From: Thermoplasmataceae archaeon
Lineage (GTDB): Archaea > Thermoplasmatota > Thermoplasmata > Thermoplasmatales > Thermoplasmataceae
Assembly: GCA_038729425.1 (NCBI GenBank)
Contig: JAVYSB010000002.1
Coordinates: 171,052-235,051 of the forward strand
DNA length: 64,000 nucleotides
Direction: 5' to 3'
Within the stretch, counting starts at the first letter, position 1, and each line of letters starts with the position of its first letter. The notes beneath the pieces are model-generated. The model was not told the origin of the DNA. It ran no database searches and saw only the letters and a program-made list of their open reading frames with translations. This document shows, one piece after another, positions 43,448 through 52,304 of this stretch. Both the position numbers and the translations under genes were made by a program.

Positions 43448-44522
43448 CGTCAAGAAAGTGCTGGAATCAATGGTAAACAGGATATACAATTCTCTTTCTG
43501 AAGGAGAGGTGCCGGAGATCAGGATGTCCTCAAGAAACAGGGACAACATAGTGTTTGACCAGATTTCATCAGTATGGAAGTATGGGCCATCTACTGTTTC
43601 CAGAACCCTCAAGACTGCTGATGGCGCGAATTATATGCTGAAGAATATCTATATGATCGATTTTATACTGGAAATGCTGAGAGATGGGAAAACCTCCACG
43701 TTGAGGGAGATGTACTATATCTCCGAGGGGTGGGGGCTGGGTAAATTCGGTACGCAGGATGAATCCGACATGATGGCCGAGGACCTCGAGGTCATCACGT
43801 CATTGCTGAGGGAAGATTTCAGGCTCAGGCCTGAGGAGAACGGCGCTAGTATCATCGGAGACCTTACCATTGAGGAGAAGAGCAGGAAGGGGGACTTCAA
43901 AAAGATAAACTGCCGGGATGATGTGGGTGAAGCCGGATACACAATACCAAATAACGTGGAAAGCGAGAAACTCAAGATAAAATCCACAAATGCAAAATTC
44001 GTTCTCGCGCTGGAAACTGGTGGAATGTTTGATCGACTCGTGGAGAACGGTTTTGATGATAGGTTCAACTGTGTACTTGTCCACCTTAAGGGGCAACCCG
44101 CAAGAAGTACAAGGAGGGTACTGAAAAGGCTCAATAATGAGATGGGCCTCCCAATATTTGTGTTTACCGACGGTGATCCCTGGTCGTTCAGGATTTTTAG
44201 CTCCATAGCCTACGGGGCTATTAAGACTGCACACATATCTGAGTATCTTGCAGTTCCGACAGCGGAATTCATTGGTGTCACAGCCTCTGATATTCTTAAC
44301 TATGACCTTCCCACTGATAAGCTGACAGATAAGGATATAGCGGCATTGAATTCAGAACTCAAGGACCCAAGGTTCCAGACGGATTTCTGGAAATCTGAAA
44401 TCGAGACGATGCTGCAGATTAACAAGAAAGCAGAGCAGCAGGCACTTGCTAAGTACGGACTCAATTATGTTACCGATACTTACTTGCCAGAAAAACTTGC
44501 AGAGGTAGGTGGGCTAAGGTGA
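43437..44522 (+). CDS. top6A: DNA topoisomerase VI subunit A (Spo11-like)
   Basis: 361 residues. Winged-helix (CAP-like) domain with the catalytic tyrosine in TLREMYYISEG (Tyr93/Tyr94), and a Toprim domain with the metal ligands in FVLALETGGMFDRL and FVFTDGDPWSFRI. Cleaves DNA through a 5'-phosphotyrosyl link. Full length and with all catalytic residues, so the operon should be functional. The nitrilase gene starts in its stop codon. Confidence 0.96.
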   Translation: MNNDVKKVLESMVNRIYNSLSEGEVPEIRMSSRNRDNIVFDQISSVWKYGPSTVSRTLKTADGANYMLKNIYMIDFILEMLRDGKTSTLREMYYISEGWGLGKFGTQDESDMMAEDLEVITSLLREDFRLRPEENGASIIGDLTIEEKSRKGDFKKINCRDDVGEAGYTIPNNVESEKLKIKSTNAKFVLALETGGMFDRLVENGFDDRFNCVLVHLKGQPARSTRRVLKRLNNEMGLPIFVFTDGDPWSFRIFSSIAYGAIKTAHISEYLAVPTAEFIGVTASDILNYDLPTDKLTDKDIAALNSELKDPRFQTDFWKSEIETMLQINKKAEQQALAKYGLNYVTDTYLPEKLAEVGGLR

Positions 44523-45337
44523 AAGAGAAGAAGGTCAGTATTGCAGTCGTTCAAATGTCATCCTCTGAAAACAAGGTAGAAAATGGAACTAAAAGTATTC
44601 GATTGATGGATTCGATAGTACTGAGAAAACCAGATATTATTGTCTTTCCAGAGTATAACATGATCTCTACTGACTATTCGAAATGGCAGTATATACGTGA
44701 GAACGCCGAATCATGCGATGGTAAGTTCGTTGAATCTTTTATCAAGTACGCCTCAAAAAACAGGGTAAACATACTGTGCAATATCGCGGAATCAGAGTTT
44801 GGAGTACCCAGGCCCTATAATACCTCCGTACTGATTAATAGTGATGGCTATATTTCAGGTAAATACAGAAAGCTCCATCTTTTCGATGCGCTTGGAAAGA
44901 GTGAGAGTTCAGCTTATACAATGGGTTTTGCGCCTCCCGTACCTTTCAGCCTCGGAGATTTCTCTATTGGTGCACAGATATGCTATGACCTCAGATTTCC
45001 GGAAGCAGCCAGACTTCTGGCTGTGCAAGGTGCAAAAATTATCATATATCAGGCAGGCTGGTTCAGGGGAGAAAGAAAGCTTGATCAGTGGCGTACGCTT
45101 CTAAGATCAAGGGCAATTGAGAACGGAATATACATCGTAGCTTCGGCGCAGTGTGGAGAGAAATTCACAGGTCACTCGATGATAATATCTCCATATGGAG
45201 ATGTAGTCGCTGAAGCGGGAGAAGAGGAAACTGTGCTTGTCAATGAAATAGATCTCTCAACAATCGAAAAGTATCTCAGTGAAGTACCTGTATTGAAAGC
45301 CAGGCGCCTGGATATATACGACGTCAAGGGACGATAG
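44519..45337 (+). CDS. Carbon-nitrogen hydrolase (nitrilase superfamily)
   Basis: 272 residues starting with GTG at 44519 (GTGA with the top6A stop). Catalytic triad visible: Glu45 (IVFPEYN), Lys118 (GKYRKLHLFD), Cys155 (GAQICYDLRFPEAARL). The sequence around the Cys is like the Nit1/omega-amidase branch that hydrolyses alpha-keto-glutaramate, deaminated glutathione or similar amides. Substrate not determinable from sequence alone. Probably co-transcribed with top6BA without obvious functional link. Confidence 0.9.
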   Translation: MKEKKVSIAVVQMSSSENKVENGTKSIRLMDSIVLRKPDIIVFPEYNMISTDYSKWQYIRENAESCDGKFVESFIKYASKNRVNILCNIAESEFGVPRPYNTSVLINSDGYISGKYRKLHLFDALGKSESSAYTMGFAPPVPFSLGDFSIGAQICYDLRFPEAARLLAVQGAKIIIYQAGWFRGERKLDQWRTLLRSRAIENGIYIVASAQCGEKFTGHSMIISPYGDVVAEAGEEETVLVNEIDLSTIEKYLSEVPVLKARRLDIYDVKGR

Positions 45338-45338
45338 A

Positions 45339-46073
45339 TCAAGAATACGCTATGAGGCTGAGTGCAGTTCTCATCTCCTTAACGTCATGGAGAGTGAAGT
45401 CTGCAATTGTATTACCCTCCCTAACCTTCACCTTTAGAGCGTCAATATTGAGCTCAAATGCCTCCTCATCTGTGCCCTCATCACCAGCTATCATTGCGTT
45501 CCTATTTCCAACCCTAAGCTTTCTTATTGCGGTTCCCTTGGACACTCTGGGGATTCTTAACTCGAAAATGTTATACCCTGAATAAAGAATCATTCCAGCT
45601 TCTGAAGCCATATTTGAAAGCTTCAGATGCAAGTCCTTCTCAAGTTTCTTGTCCATCAGGCCAGTATGGAAAAGCAAGCCTCCTCCCTTGTCAAAAATGC
45701 GGAGGCCAGGATAAATTTTAGGGAGCCCCTCATATTTTTCCATCAACTGGCGGCACAGTGCCACGTACCGGTTGAAACCCGGCACAAATGTGGGGGATTT
45801 TCCTTTAACCTTCGTAACTGAACCATGAAGCGCAATCAAGTTTATTTCAATGGGAACCAGAGTTTCTATGTCACTGAGCGAACGACCAGTCACCAGGAAT
45901 GTTTCGTACCTATTCGAAAGATCGCTGAGCAGCTCAAGAAGATCTCGATCCGCAACAGCTTCCCACGGGTTTAAGACTATATCTACGAGAGTCCCATCAT
46001 AATCAAGGAAAATCATGGGATTAAGTGACGATATACTCCTGAAAGCGTCATAAACATCATAAGCAGATGCCAT
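45339..46073 (-). CDS. otsB: Trehalose-6-phosphate phosphatase
   Basis: 244 residues from the ATG at 46073, 5 nt after the otsA stop; an in-frame ATG at 46124 lies inside otsA. HAD motif I PMIFLDYDGTLVD, motif II FLVTGRSL, LHGSVTKVKG, and motif IV MIAGDEGTDEEAFE mark OtsB. Releases trehalose from trehalose 6-phosphate. Paired with otsA. Confidence 0.93.
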   Translation of the reverse strand: MASAYDVYDAFRSISSLNPMIFLDYDGTLVDIVLNPWEAVADRDLLELLSDLSNRYETFLVTGRSLSDIETLVPIEINLIALHGSVTKVKGKSPTFVPGFNRYVALCRQLMEKYEGLPKIYPGLRIFDKGGGLLFHTGLMDKKLEKDLHLKLSNMASEAGMILYSGYNIFELRIPRVSKGTAIRKLRVGNRNAMIAGDEGTDEEAFELNIDALKVKVREGNTIADFTLHDVKEMRTALSLIAYS

Positions 46074-46078
46074 AATGA

Positions 46079-47407
46079 TCACATAGATACTCTGCTGGAA
46101 AGCCCCTTGATTTTTCTGACCCACCAGTTTATATCACGCGTTTCAACGTTTCTCTTCAGCTTCTTTAGCATTTCAGTTTTCTCCTGGTCACTCATTCGCA
46201 AAGCGTAGACTATTGCCTCTGCTGTACCTCCAAGATCGTTAGGATTCACAACTATTGCATCTTTCAGATCTGCTGAGGAACCTGCGAATTTTGAAATAAT
46301 AAGGACGCCATTCCTATTTGCATTCACAAATTCCTTACTCACAAGATTGAGCCCGTCGATCAAGGGGGTTATAAGAGCAACATCAGCAGAAACGTAGTAA
46401 GATAACAGTGTCTTCTGCGTTATTCTCCGATAAATGTATATTATAGGGTACCAGTTCAATGACCCATATTCACCGTTGATTCGGCCAATTGTCATTTCAA
46501 GCTCTCTTTTCATTGCGGCATACTCCGGAACGGTTGCCCGGCTAGGCGTGACGATCATCAGGAAGACAAATTTCCCGTTGTATTCCGGATGGGTTCTCAA
46601 AAGACTCTCTATTGTCAACACCTTTTTCGTAAGCCCTTTAGTATAATCAAGTCTGTCTATTGAGAAAATGACCTTTCTGCCGTTGAAAGAATGCCCACCT
46701 AACGGTTTAATGTCTGATGCAGAGTAATACGACGTATCTATTCCAAGAGGAATGGAGTGCACTTTGTGTCGAATGTCGCCTGAACTGCCCTCCATTGACA
46801 TGTAGCTGGAGATAAAATTATCTGCATAGGTTTCACTATGAAAGGTTATAACGTCAGCCTTTCCTATGCTTCTTACAATTTCTTCCGATTTTGGGAGGGT
46901 CGCAAAGAATTCAGCTGCAACCCACGGTATATGCCAGGTGAATATTATTGTGTTTTTTACTCCCATCTGCCTGAGAATGCCTGGGACAAGGCTGAGTTGA
47001 TAATCATGTATCCAGATTGTCATGCCGTCCTTGAGGTTATTCACCACGGCATTTGCAAATTTTTTATTTACTTCAAAGAAGAAATTGTATCCGGATGCTG
47101 AGAAATTTATCCTTTCTCTGAAGTAATGGAATAGGGGCCAGAGGGTGCCGTTTGAAAAGTCGTCATAAAATCCACTTTTCTCTGCCTTGGAGAGCATAAT
47201 CCTTTCAATGGTGTAGTTCCCGACCACTTCGTGCCTGTACTGTTCGTCTAGTTTACCATCACCCCAGCAGACCCAAATTCCGCCCTCGTTCTGCATAACC
47301 CGTCTCATGGCAGTAACTACTCCGCCAATGTTGTCTCTTGTTAAATTTCTTCCACTAATACGATCGTGGCTCAAGGGCGAGCGGCTTGTGACAATGAGAT
47401 AAGCCAT
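46079..47407 (-). CDS. otsA: Trehalose-6-phosphate synthase (GT20 family)
   Basis: 442 residues from the Met at 47407; another ATG two codons upstream is possible. GT20/GT-B fold: NIGGVVTAMRRVM near the N-terminus, WIHDYQLSLVPGIL, FTWHIPWVAAEFF, the nucleotide-sugar site FSIDRLDYTKGL and the C-terminal LITPLIDGLNLVSKEFVNAN. Transfers glucose from an NDP-glucose to glucose 6-phosphate. An AT-rich TTAAATAATATA box ~25-30 nt upstream suggests a leaderless operon otsA-otsB. A related acceptor (for example glycerol phosphate) cannot be excluded, but the adjacent otsB favours trehalose. Confidence 0.92.
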   Translation of the reverse strand: MAYLIVTSRSPLSHDRISGRNLTRDNIGGVVTAMRRVMQNEGGIWVCWGDGKLDEQYRHEVVGNYTIERIMLSKAEKSGFYDDFSNGTLWPLFHYFRERINFSASGYNFFFEVNKKFANAVVNNLKDGMTIWIHDYQLSLVPGILRQMGVKNTIIFTWHIPWVAAEFFATLPKSEEIVRSIGKADVITFHSETYADNFISSYMSMEGSSGDIRHKVHSIPLGIDTSYYSASDIKPLGGHSFNGRKVIFSIDRLDYTKGLTKKVLTIESLLRTHPEYNGKFVFLMIVTPSRATVPEYAAMKRELEMTIGRINGEYGSLNWYPIIYIYRRITQKTLLSYYVSADVALITPLIDGLNLVSKEFVNANRNGVLIISKFAGSSADLKDAIVVNPNDLGGTAEAIVYALRMSDQEKTEMLKKLKRNVETRDINWWVRKIKGLSSRVSM

Positions 47408-47497
47408 GTACATATATCAGGATATATTATTTAAGTGGTGCAGTTTTAATAAAATAAGTTTTGCTTGGCTTATCAAACTATCTCTCACATAACGAAT

Positions 47498-48634
47498 TCA
47501 TTGAGATTGGGTATTTTTGTACCTTTCCTGAGTTAAATAAACGTTGGGCGGATGCTGTGAAATGATCACAGAAAGAGACAACAATAACATGGGTAGCGCG
47601 GTGTTAGGGTCTGTGCCAAAGCCCCCTAATACCCCAAAATCCTGGAATACGCACCAGATAAAAATGGATGCAAGGATCGTGAGGTATGGAGCGAATCGGA
47701 GGTTAAAAAGCCAGAATATTGCAATTGCCACAAATAATGCCACAAAAACTGAATTCCAGATTGTGAAGCTACCAGAAAACACTGATGAAAACCAGTAAAG
47801 CAAGTTCTGCAACTGAAATGGCTGAACATTGGAGGCCATTCCACCCGGTATAGGAGGGATTCCGCCATATGCCCAGAAACCGTTTGAGGGCAGGGCTTGT
47901 TCCAGCGCTGACAACGAGAAAACAATGACCATGAACAGGGAAATAACCCTAGTTTTCGAATGTTCTTCTAGTCTCAGAAGAAGCACGAAGGATACCATGA
48001 CGTATACCAAAGCTGATCCGGGAAAACCCGTAAGAAATGAAGCACCAGGAGAGATTACTCCTCCAAACCCCTCTCCAAATACCCAGACTATAATTCCCCA
48101 GATTATGGATAAAAGAAGTATCGCATTAAGCCTGTGGCCTCCTCGGAAGATCAGCATTCCAGATCCTATTGCAATCTGGATAATTGCCGAAAATGAATCG
48201 TACAATACTGGATGAGCCATCCACGTTACTGTTATAAAGTTAAAATATGGTCGCAGAAAAGCGGGAAACCCGTTTATGACTGGTAAAACGACATTGGAGA
48301 TGAACCCGTTCGACATTTCAGGCTGAAGTTGAAGAATGCCATCTAGTACCCAAAGTGATCCAAAGCTTAATCTGAGGAAGTTCCCGACTTTTTCATTTCT
48401 AGATTCTGATAATCCTCTACCTACCCGCCAGAAGTGAAAAAGGACTGCAAAGGAAATTGTCACACCTACGAGTGCAAATGAATAGAGCTTTACCTCATCA
48501 TCTTCAGGAGTATTGAACGTTACAAAATCATTGAACATGATCAGTGAAACTGCAATTATTATTACCAGTGCTGAAACGATGATTATCGATTTATTTCTTG
48601 AAGGAATCTGAAGAATACCAGATCCAATATGCAT
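47498..48634 (-). CDS. Polytopic membrane protein, unknown function
   Basis: 378 residues with about ten hydrophobic segments. Recognisable conserved-looking blocks are FGSLWVLDGILQLQP, GEGFGGVISPGASFLTGFPG and GFWAYGGIPPIPGG. Proteins with W-x-x-DG-x-LQ-x-QP and GEG-x-GG motifs occur in acidophilic and actinobacterial genomes as uncharacterised membrane proteins; I cannot name the function. No metal-binding His cluster is seen. Single gene. Confidence 0.7.
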   Translation of the reverse strand: MHIGSGILQIPSRNKSIIIVSALVIIIAVSLIMFNDFVTFNTPEDDEVKLYSFALVGVTISFAVLFHFWRVGRGLSESRNEKVGNFLRLSFGSLWVLDGILQLQPEMSNGFISNVVLPVINGFPAFLRPYFNFITVTWMAHPVLYDSFSAIIQIAIGSGMLIFRGGHRLNAILLLSIIWGIIVWVFGEGFGGVISPGASFLTGFPGSALVYVMVSFVLLLRLEEHSKTRVISLFMVIVFSLSALEQALPSNGFWAYGGIPPIPGGMASNVQPFQLQNLLYWFSSVFSGSFTIWNSVFVALFVAIAIFWLFNLRFAPYLTILASIFIWCVFQDFGVLGGFGTDPNTALPMLLLSLSVIISQHPPNVYLTQERYKNTQSQ

Positions 48635-48760
48635 AATCTTGCATTTGAATATAATTGATAAATCCGTTGCCTAATATTTGAGGGTAGGAAATACCATCTA
48701 GTAAGTACAAATGATTATTATTCAACCTAGAAAGGGGCAAGATCAAGGACAATGAAATAA

Positions 48761-48768
48761 TTATATAT
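48761..48768 (+). promoter_or_regulatory. TATA box of the 5S rRNA gene
   Basis: TTATATAT at 48761-48768 is centred ~24 nt before the mature 5S 5' end at 48789, the spacing expected for an archaeal promoter, so 5S appears to be transcribed alone. Confidence 0.65.
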
Positions 48769-48788
48769 GACATAGAAATAACTGGAAC

Positions 48789-48907
48789 GTGACGGCCATA
48801 ACAGTGGGGTCACACCAGGTCTCATCCCGAACCCGACGGTAAAGCCCGCTGTGTTTCGTACATGTACTATGTTCCGCGAGGGCATGGGAAATACGATTCG
48901 CTGTCAC
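48789..48907 (+). rRNA. rrf: 5S ribosomal RNA
   Basis: About 119 nt. Terminal stem GTGAC/GTCAC, loop A region GGCCATAACAGTGGGGTCACAC-like, loop B/C with CATCCCGAACCCGACGG-type sequence, and GGTAAAGCCCGCTG; the 3' half has the helix IV region CCGCGAGGGCATGGGAAATA. No 16S, 23S or tRNA adjoins it. Dispersed rRNA genes are known in Thermoplasma. Confidence 0.9.
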
Positions 48908-49036
48908 ATTTTATGTTCATTTTTGAAGGTGCCGGTGTAAAGACTCAAAAACTTCTGCTGGGCTACGTTTCTGTGTTAATGATATTCCGCACTTTATCCA
49001 TTAGGCTATTATTAAAGCGGCTTGTAAATATTATTT

Positions 49037-49636
49037 TTAAGCGATATTCCTCTGCCCCTTGATTTCTTCTATTCCCAGGTCAAGAGCCCTTGCGTTGACT
49101 TCATAAAGCCCCCCGCTAAATCTCCTTTTCAACGCAGACATTGCATTCTCCCTGCTGAAAGGAAGTACGCCGAGCGCCAGGGCCGCCCCTAAAATGACAG
49201 TGTTGACAGATCTATAATTTCCTGCCTCTTTTGCCAGTGATACTGCATCTATCTGATGGATTACCATCCCATCTGGCGCTATTTTCAAGAGCTGTTCCAT
49301 TGGAGGATATTCCTTGTCATGCATGCTTAAAGAAATCGGGGTCTTTTTTTCTGTATTCATTATAACAAGAGTTTCCCTACCTGCCCTTGAAAGGGCCCTC
49401 ACGGTCTCTATAGGCTCAAATCCAATAATGATATCCGCGCCTCCTTTCGGGACTATGGAGCCATAAACATCTCCCATTCTAACATCCACGGAAACCGATC
49501 CACCTCTCTGGGCAAGTCCATGTATCTCAGACATTACGACATTTATTCCATTCTCGGTAGCTGCCTCGGACATTAACAGGCCAGCCGTAACGACACCCTG
49601 TCCGCCAACCCCTGCTATTATCACGTTTTTTATCAT
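49037..49636 (-). CDS. iorB: Indolepyruvate:ferredoxin oxidoreductase, subunit beta
   Basis: 199 residues, the gamma-type domain of pyruvate-ferredoxin-like oxidoreductases: VIIAGVGGQGVVTAGLLMSE, SEIHGLAQRGGSVSVDVRMG and GADIIIGFEPIE. Works with IorA to convert aryl-pyruvates to aryl-acetyl-CoA with reduction of ferredoxin. Starts 1 nt after the iorA stop. Confidence 0.94.
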   Translation of the reverse strand: MIKNVIIAGVGGQGVVTAGLLMSEAATENGINVVMSEIHGLAQRGGSVSVDVRMGDVYGSIVPKGGADIIIGFEPIETVRALSRAGRETLVIMNTEKKTPISLSMHDKEYPPMEQLLKIAPDGMVIHQIDAVSLAKEAGNYRSVNTVILGAALALGVLPFSRENAMSALKRRFSGGLYEVNARALDLGIEEIKGQRNIA

Positions 49637-49637
49637 T

Positions 49638-51509
49638 TCACTGGACCTCCTCTATCGCCCTGAATGGGCATACGTATGTCTCGGCACAGACTCCGCAGCC
49701 GTCACATATGTCCTGATCAATATTTATCACGCCGCCTTTGATTGAAATCGCTGGGCATGAAAAATTCTCGACACAGTTCATACAGAGCCCGCATTTCTCA
49801 GTGTTTACCTGATAGGTCTTCCAGGTTTTCTTTGCCCGCATTTCATTATCTCTAAGGATAGCACACTCCCTTCTAGCAATAACCACTGAAACTCCCTCAT
49901 TTTTTAGGGCTCCAGATACGGCAAGTAGGGTACTTTTAAGATCGTATGGATCGACAGTTTTGATATACTTTACACCCATGCTTTGTGCAATAGCCTCTAT
50001 TGACAGAGCCGGAGCAGGTTCCCCCATGCCATTGAGTTCAATCCCGGGGTGTGGTTGTTGTCCAGTCATTGCAGTTGTCCTGTTGTCAAGGACCATCAAG
50101 AGAAGATTGGATTCGTTATGAACCGCGTTCGCCAACCCAGTAAGCCCGGAATGGAAAAAGGTTGAATCTCCTATGAAGGCAATGACTTTCTGATTAGTAA
50201 CCTTTGAAATTCCTCCCCCTACGCCAATGGATGAACCCATTTCAATCATAATATCCGCTTCATCATATGGATCATATACACCGAGAGAGTAACACCCTAT
50301 GTCAGACGAATAAATGGGGTCTTTTATGTTCGACATCTTCACAGCACGCTTGACGGCATAGTAGGTTGCCCTGTGCGGGCATCCCGGGCACAGTACAGGT
50401 GGGCGGGGAGGGAGTTCTGAAATGTCAATTTCTACTGGCAGCTTCTCCGTTTCAAATTTGATGATCTTGGATAGAGATGCCGCCACAGTAACGGGATTAT
50501 ATTCATGGCTCATGGAGAAGAAACCATCTATCTTTCCATAAATCCGTGTATTCAAGGAATGCATTTGGGCCATCATCCTTACCTTTGTTTCAAGGAACGG
50601 ATCCAGTTCTTCCACGATTATTACATCCCCATGATCGTTGAGAAATTTGGTAATCATTGATTCTGGTAGAGGATTTGTGAAACCGAGCTTCAAGACTGAA
50701 ACGTCAAGTCTATACTTTCTCACGGCATCCATAAGAACATTGTAAGCTTCACCTGAAGTAATGATGCCATATTTACCAGATCCATAGGTTTCTATCCGGT
50801 TAAGGGGAGAAGTCTCTGAGACGGACTTGAGCCTCTCCATTTTTTTTACAAGTTTTTCCTTGAAACCCATGGAATTGACTGGCAATGCCACATATCTTCC
50901 AGGTTCATTCGGGAAATATCCTTTCGTCTTGTTTTGCGGGATTTCACCCAGTTCGACCATACCCCTCTGATGACTTACTCTTGTCGTGGTGCGGTACAAA
51001 ACAGGAACCAGTTCTTTCTCTGATATTTCAAAGGCGTACTTCAGGAAGTCTTTCGCTTCCTGCGATGTTGACGGTTCTACCAATGGGATATGAGCCATTT
51101 CTGCATAGTTTCGGTTGTCCTGCTCGTTCTGGGACGAGAACATGGAAGGGTCATCGGCTGACATTATGACCATGCCAGCTCTTATCCCGGTATAGGCAAT
51201 GCTCATTAGTGGATCAGCAGCCACATTCATCCCGACGTGCTTCATGAATACGAATGACCTTAATCCGGAAATGGCTGATGAAAATGCCACCTCGGTCGCA
51301 ATCTTTTCATTGATTGAGTATTGAAAATAAATTCCCGCCTCCTTTGCAATTTCATAGAGTACGTTCCCCACTTCACTAGAAGGGGTTCCGGGATAGGTAG
51401 TTGCAGTTTTGACTCCGGCTTCAATTATTCCCCGAGCTATTGCTTCGTTACCAAGAAGGAAAAGTTTTTCACTCGGCTTACCGGAGAGGAGTTGTTTAAA
51501 CTTGTTCAT
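49638..51509 (-). CDS. iorA: Indolepyruvate:ferredoxin oxidoreductase, subunit alpha
   Basis: 623 residues from the Met at 51509 (MNKFKQLLSGKPSEKLFLLG). Pyrimidine-binding domain (TTYPGTPSSEVGNVLYEIAK), central domain, TPP/Mg domain (FIGDSTFFHSGLTGLANAVH followed by VLDNRTTAMTGQQPHPG) and a C-terminal ferredoxin module with two Cys clusters (CGLCMNCVENFSCP and CDGCGVCAETYVCP). Oxidises transaminated aromatic amino acids. Together with iorB and the acd genes it forms a minus-strand operon. Confidence 0.95.
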   Translation of the reverse strand: MNKFKQLLSGKPSEKLFLLGNEAIARGIIEAGVKTATTYPGTPSSEVGNVLYEIAKEAGIYFQYSINEKIATEVAFSSAISGLRSFVFMKHVGMNVAADPLMSIAYTGIRAGMVIMSADDPSMFSSQNEQDNRNYAEMAHIPLVEPSTSQEAKDFLKYAFEISEKELVPVLYRTTTRVSHQRGMVELGEIPQNKTKGYFPNEPGRYVALPVNSMGFKEKLVKKMERLKSVSETSPLNRIETYGSGKYGIITSGEAYNVLMDAVRKYRLDVSVLKLGFTNPLPESMITKFLNDHGDVIIVEELDPFLETKVRMMAQMHSLNTRIYGKIDGFFSMSHEYNPVTVAASLSKIIKFETEKLPVEIDISELPPRPPVLCPGCPHRATYYAVKRAVKMSNIKDPIYSSDIGCYSLGVYDPYDEADIMIEMGSSIGVGGGISKVTNQKVIAFIGDSTFFHSGLTGLANAVHNESNLLLMVLDNRTTAMTGQQPHPGIELNGMGEPAPALSIEAIAQSMGVKYIKTVDPYDLKSTLLAVSGALKNEGVSVVIARRECAILRDNEMRAKKTWKTYQVNTEKCGLCMNCVENFSCPAISIKGGVINIDQDICDGCGVCAETYVCPFRAIEEVQ

Positions 51510-51638
51510 GATAATCAATTTAAAATAACTTTTAACTATTTCAAATGAGAGCCTGAATTATAGGTCGTGCTATTTCGTCTCATGCCGCATATTACTATGC
51601 CATTGGACGATCTGAATGGAATTCAACAGGGAAGAACT

Positions 51639-52304
51639 TTATGAAGTAGTTCTTCGCGTCAAGATCAGCTTAGCGTCAACTGCCGTTGCCATATCTGCAT
51701 TCACAATTACAGGATTCAGGTCTAGCATTTCCAGACTCTCTCCTATGTCTACAGACAACCTGGAGACGCTCATGAGAACATCGATAACAGAGTTCCTGTT
51801 CACCGTTATCCCTCTGAAACTCTTTTCAAATATACGAATGCTTGTTGAATCAATCATGTCTCCGGCATCCTTCCTGTCTATTGGGGTGAGCCTGAACACA
51901 ACGTCATGGTAAAGTTCCGTGTAGATTCCGCCCATTCCGAGCATTATCACGTTGCCGAAATTTATGTCCTTGACTAGTCCTATGATTATTTCCAATCCAG
52001 GAGAGGCCATTTCCTCCGCTAATATCCTTGAATTGGGAAATTTCTTCTGCATTTTACGTATTTCATCTATAAGGCGATCAATATTCTGTATGCCAGTCAC
52101 GACCCCACCAACATCAGATTTGTGGAGTATTCTGGGATCTGAGACCTTTATCACAACGGGAAATTTGAGTTTCGAGTAATCTGTTGATTCAACTGCGAGG
52201 ACGGAACGGGGGGCGGGTATTCCATATTCCCGGATAAGTTTCTTTACTGTATATTCATCCGGATCAGGACCCTTTAAAATACTGTCTAGTAGGACTGAAC
52301 TCAA
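51639..52304 (-). CDS. acdB: ADP-forming acyl-CoA synthetase, beta (ATP-grasp) subunit
   Basis: 221 residues. ATP-grasp fold: YGIPAPRSVLAVESTDYSKL, FPVVIKVSDPRILHKSDVGG, LAEEMASPGLEIIIGLVKDI and LDLNPVIV near the end. Binds ADP and takes phosphate from the His of the alpha subunit, giving ATP. Overlaps the alpha gene by 4 nt. Confidence 0.94.
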   Translation of the reverse strand: MSSVLLDSILKGPDPDEYTVKKLIREYGIPAPRSVLAVESTDYSKLKFPVVIKVSDPRILHKSDVGGVVTGIQNIDRLIDEIRKMQKKFPNSRILAEEMASPGLEIIIGLVKDINFGNVIMLGMGGIYTELYHDVVFRLTPIDRKDAGDMIDSTSIRIFEKSFRGITVNRNSVIDVLMSVSRLSVDIGESLEMLDLNPVIVNADMATAVDAKLILTRRTTS

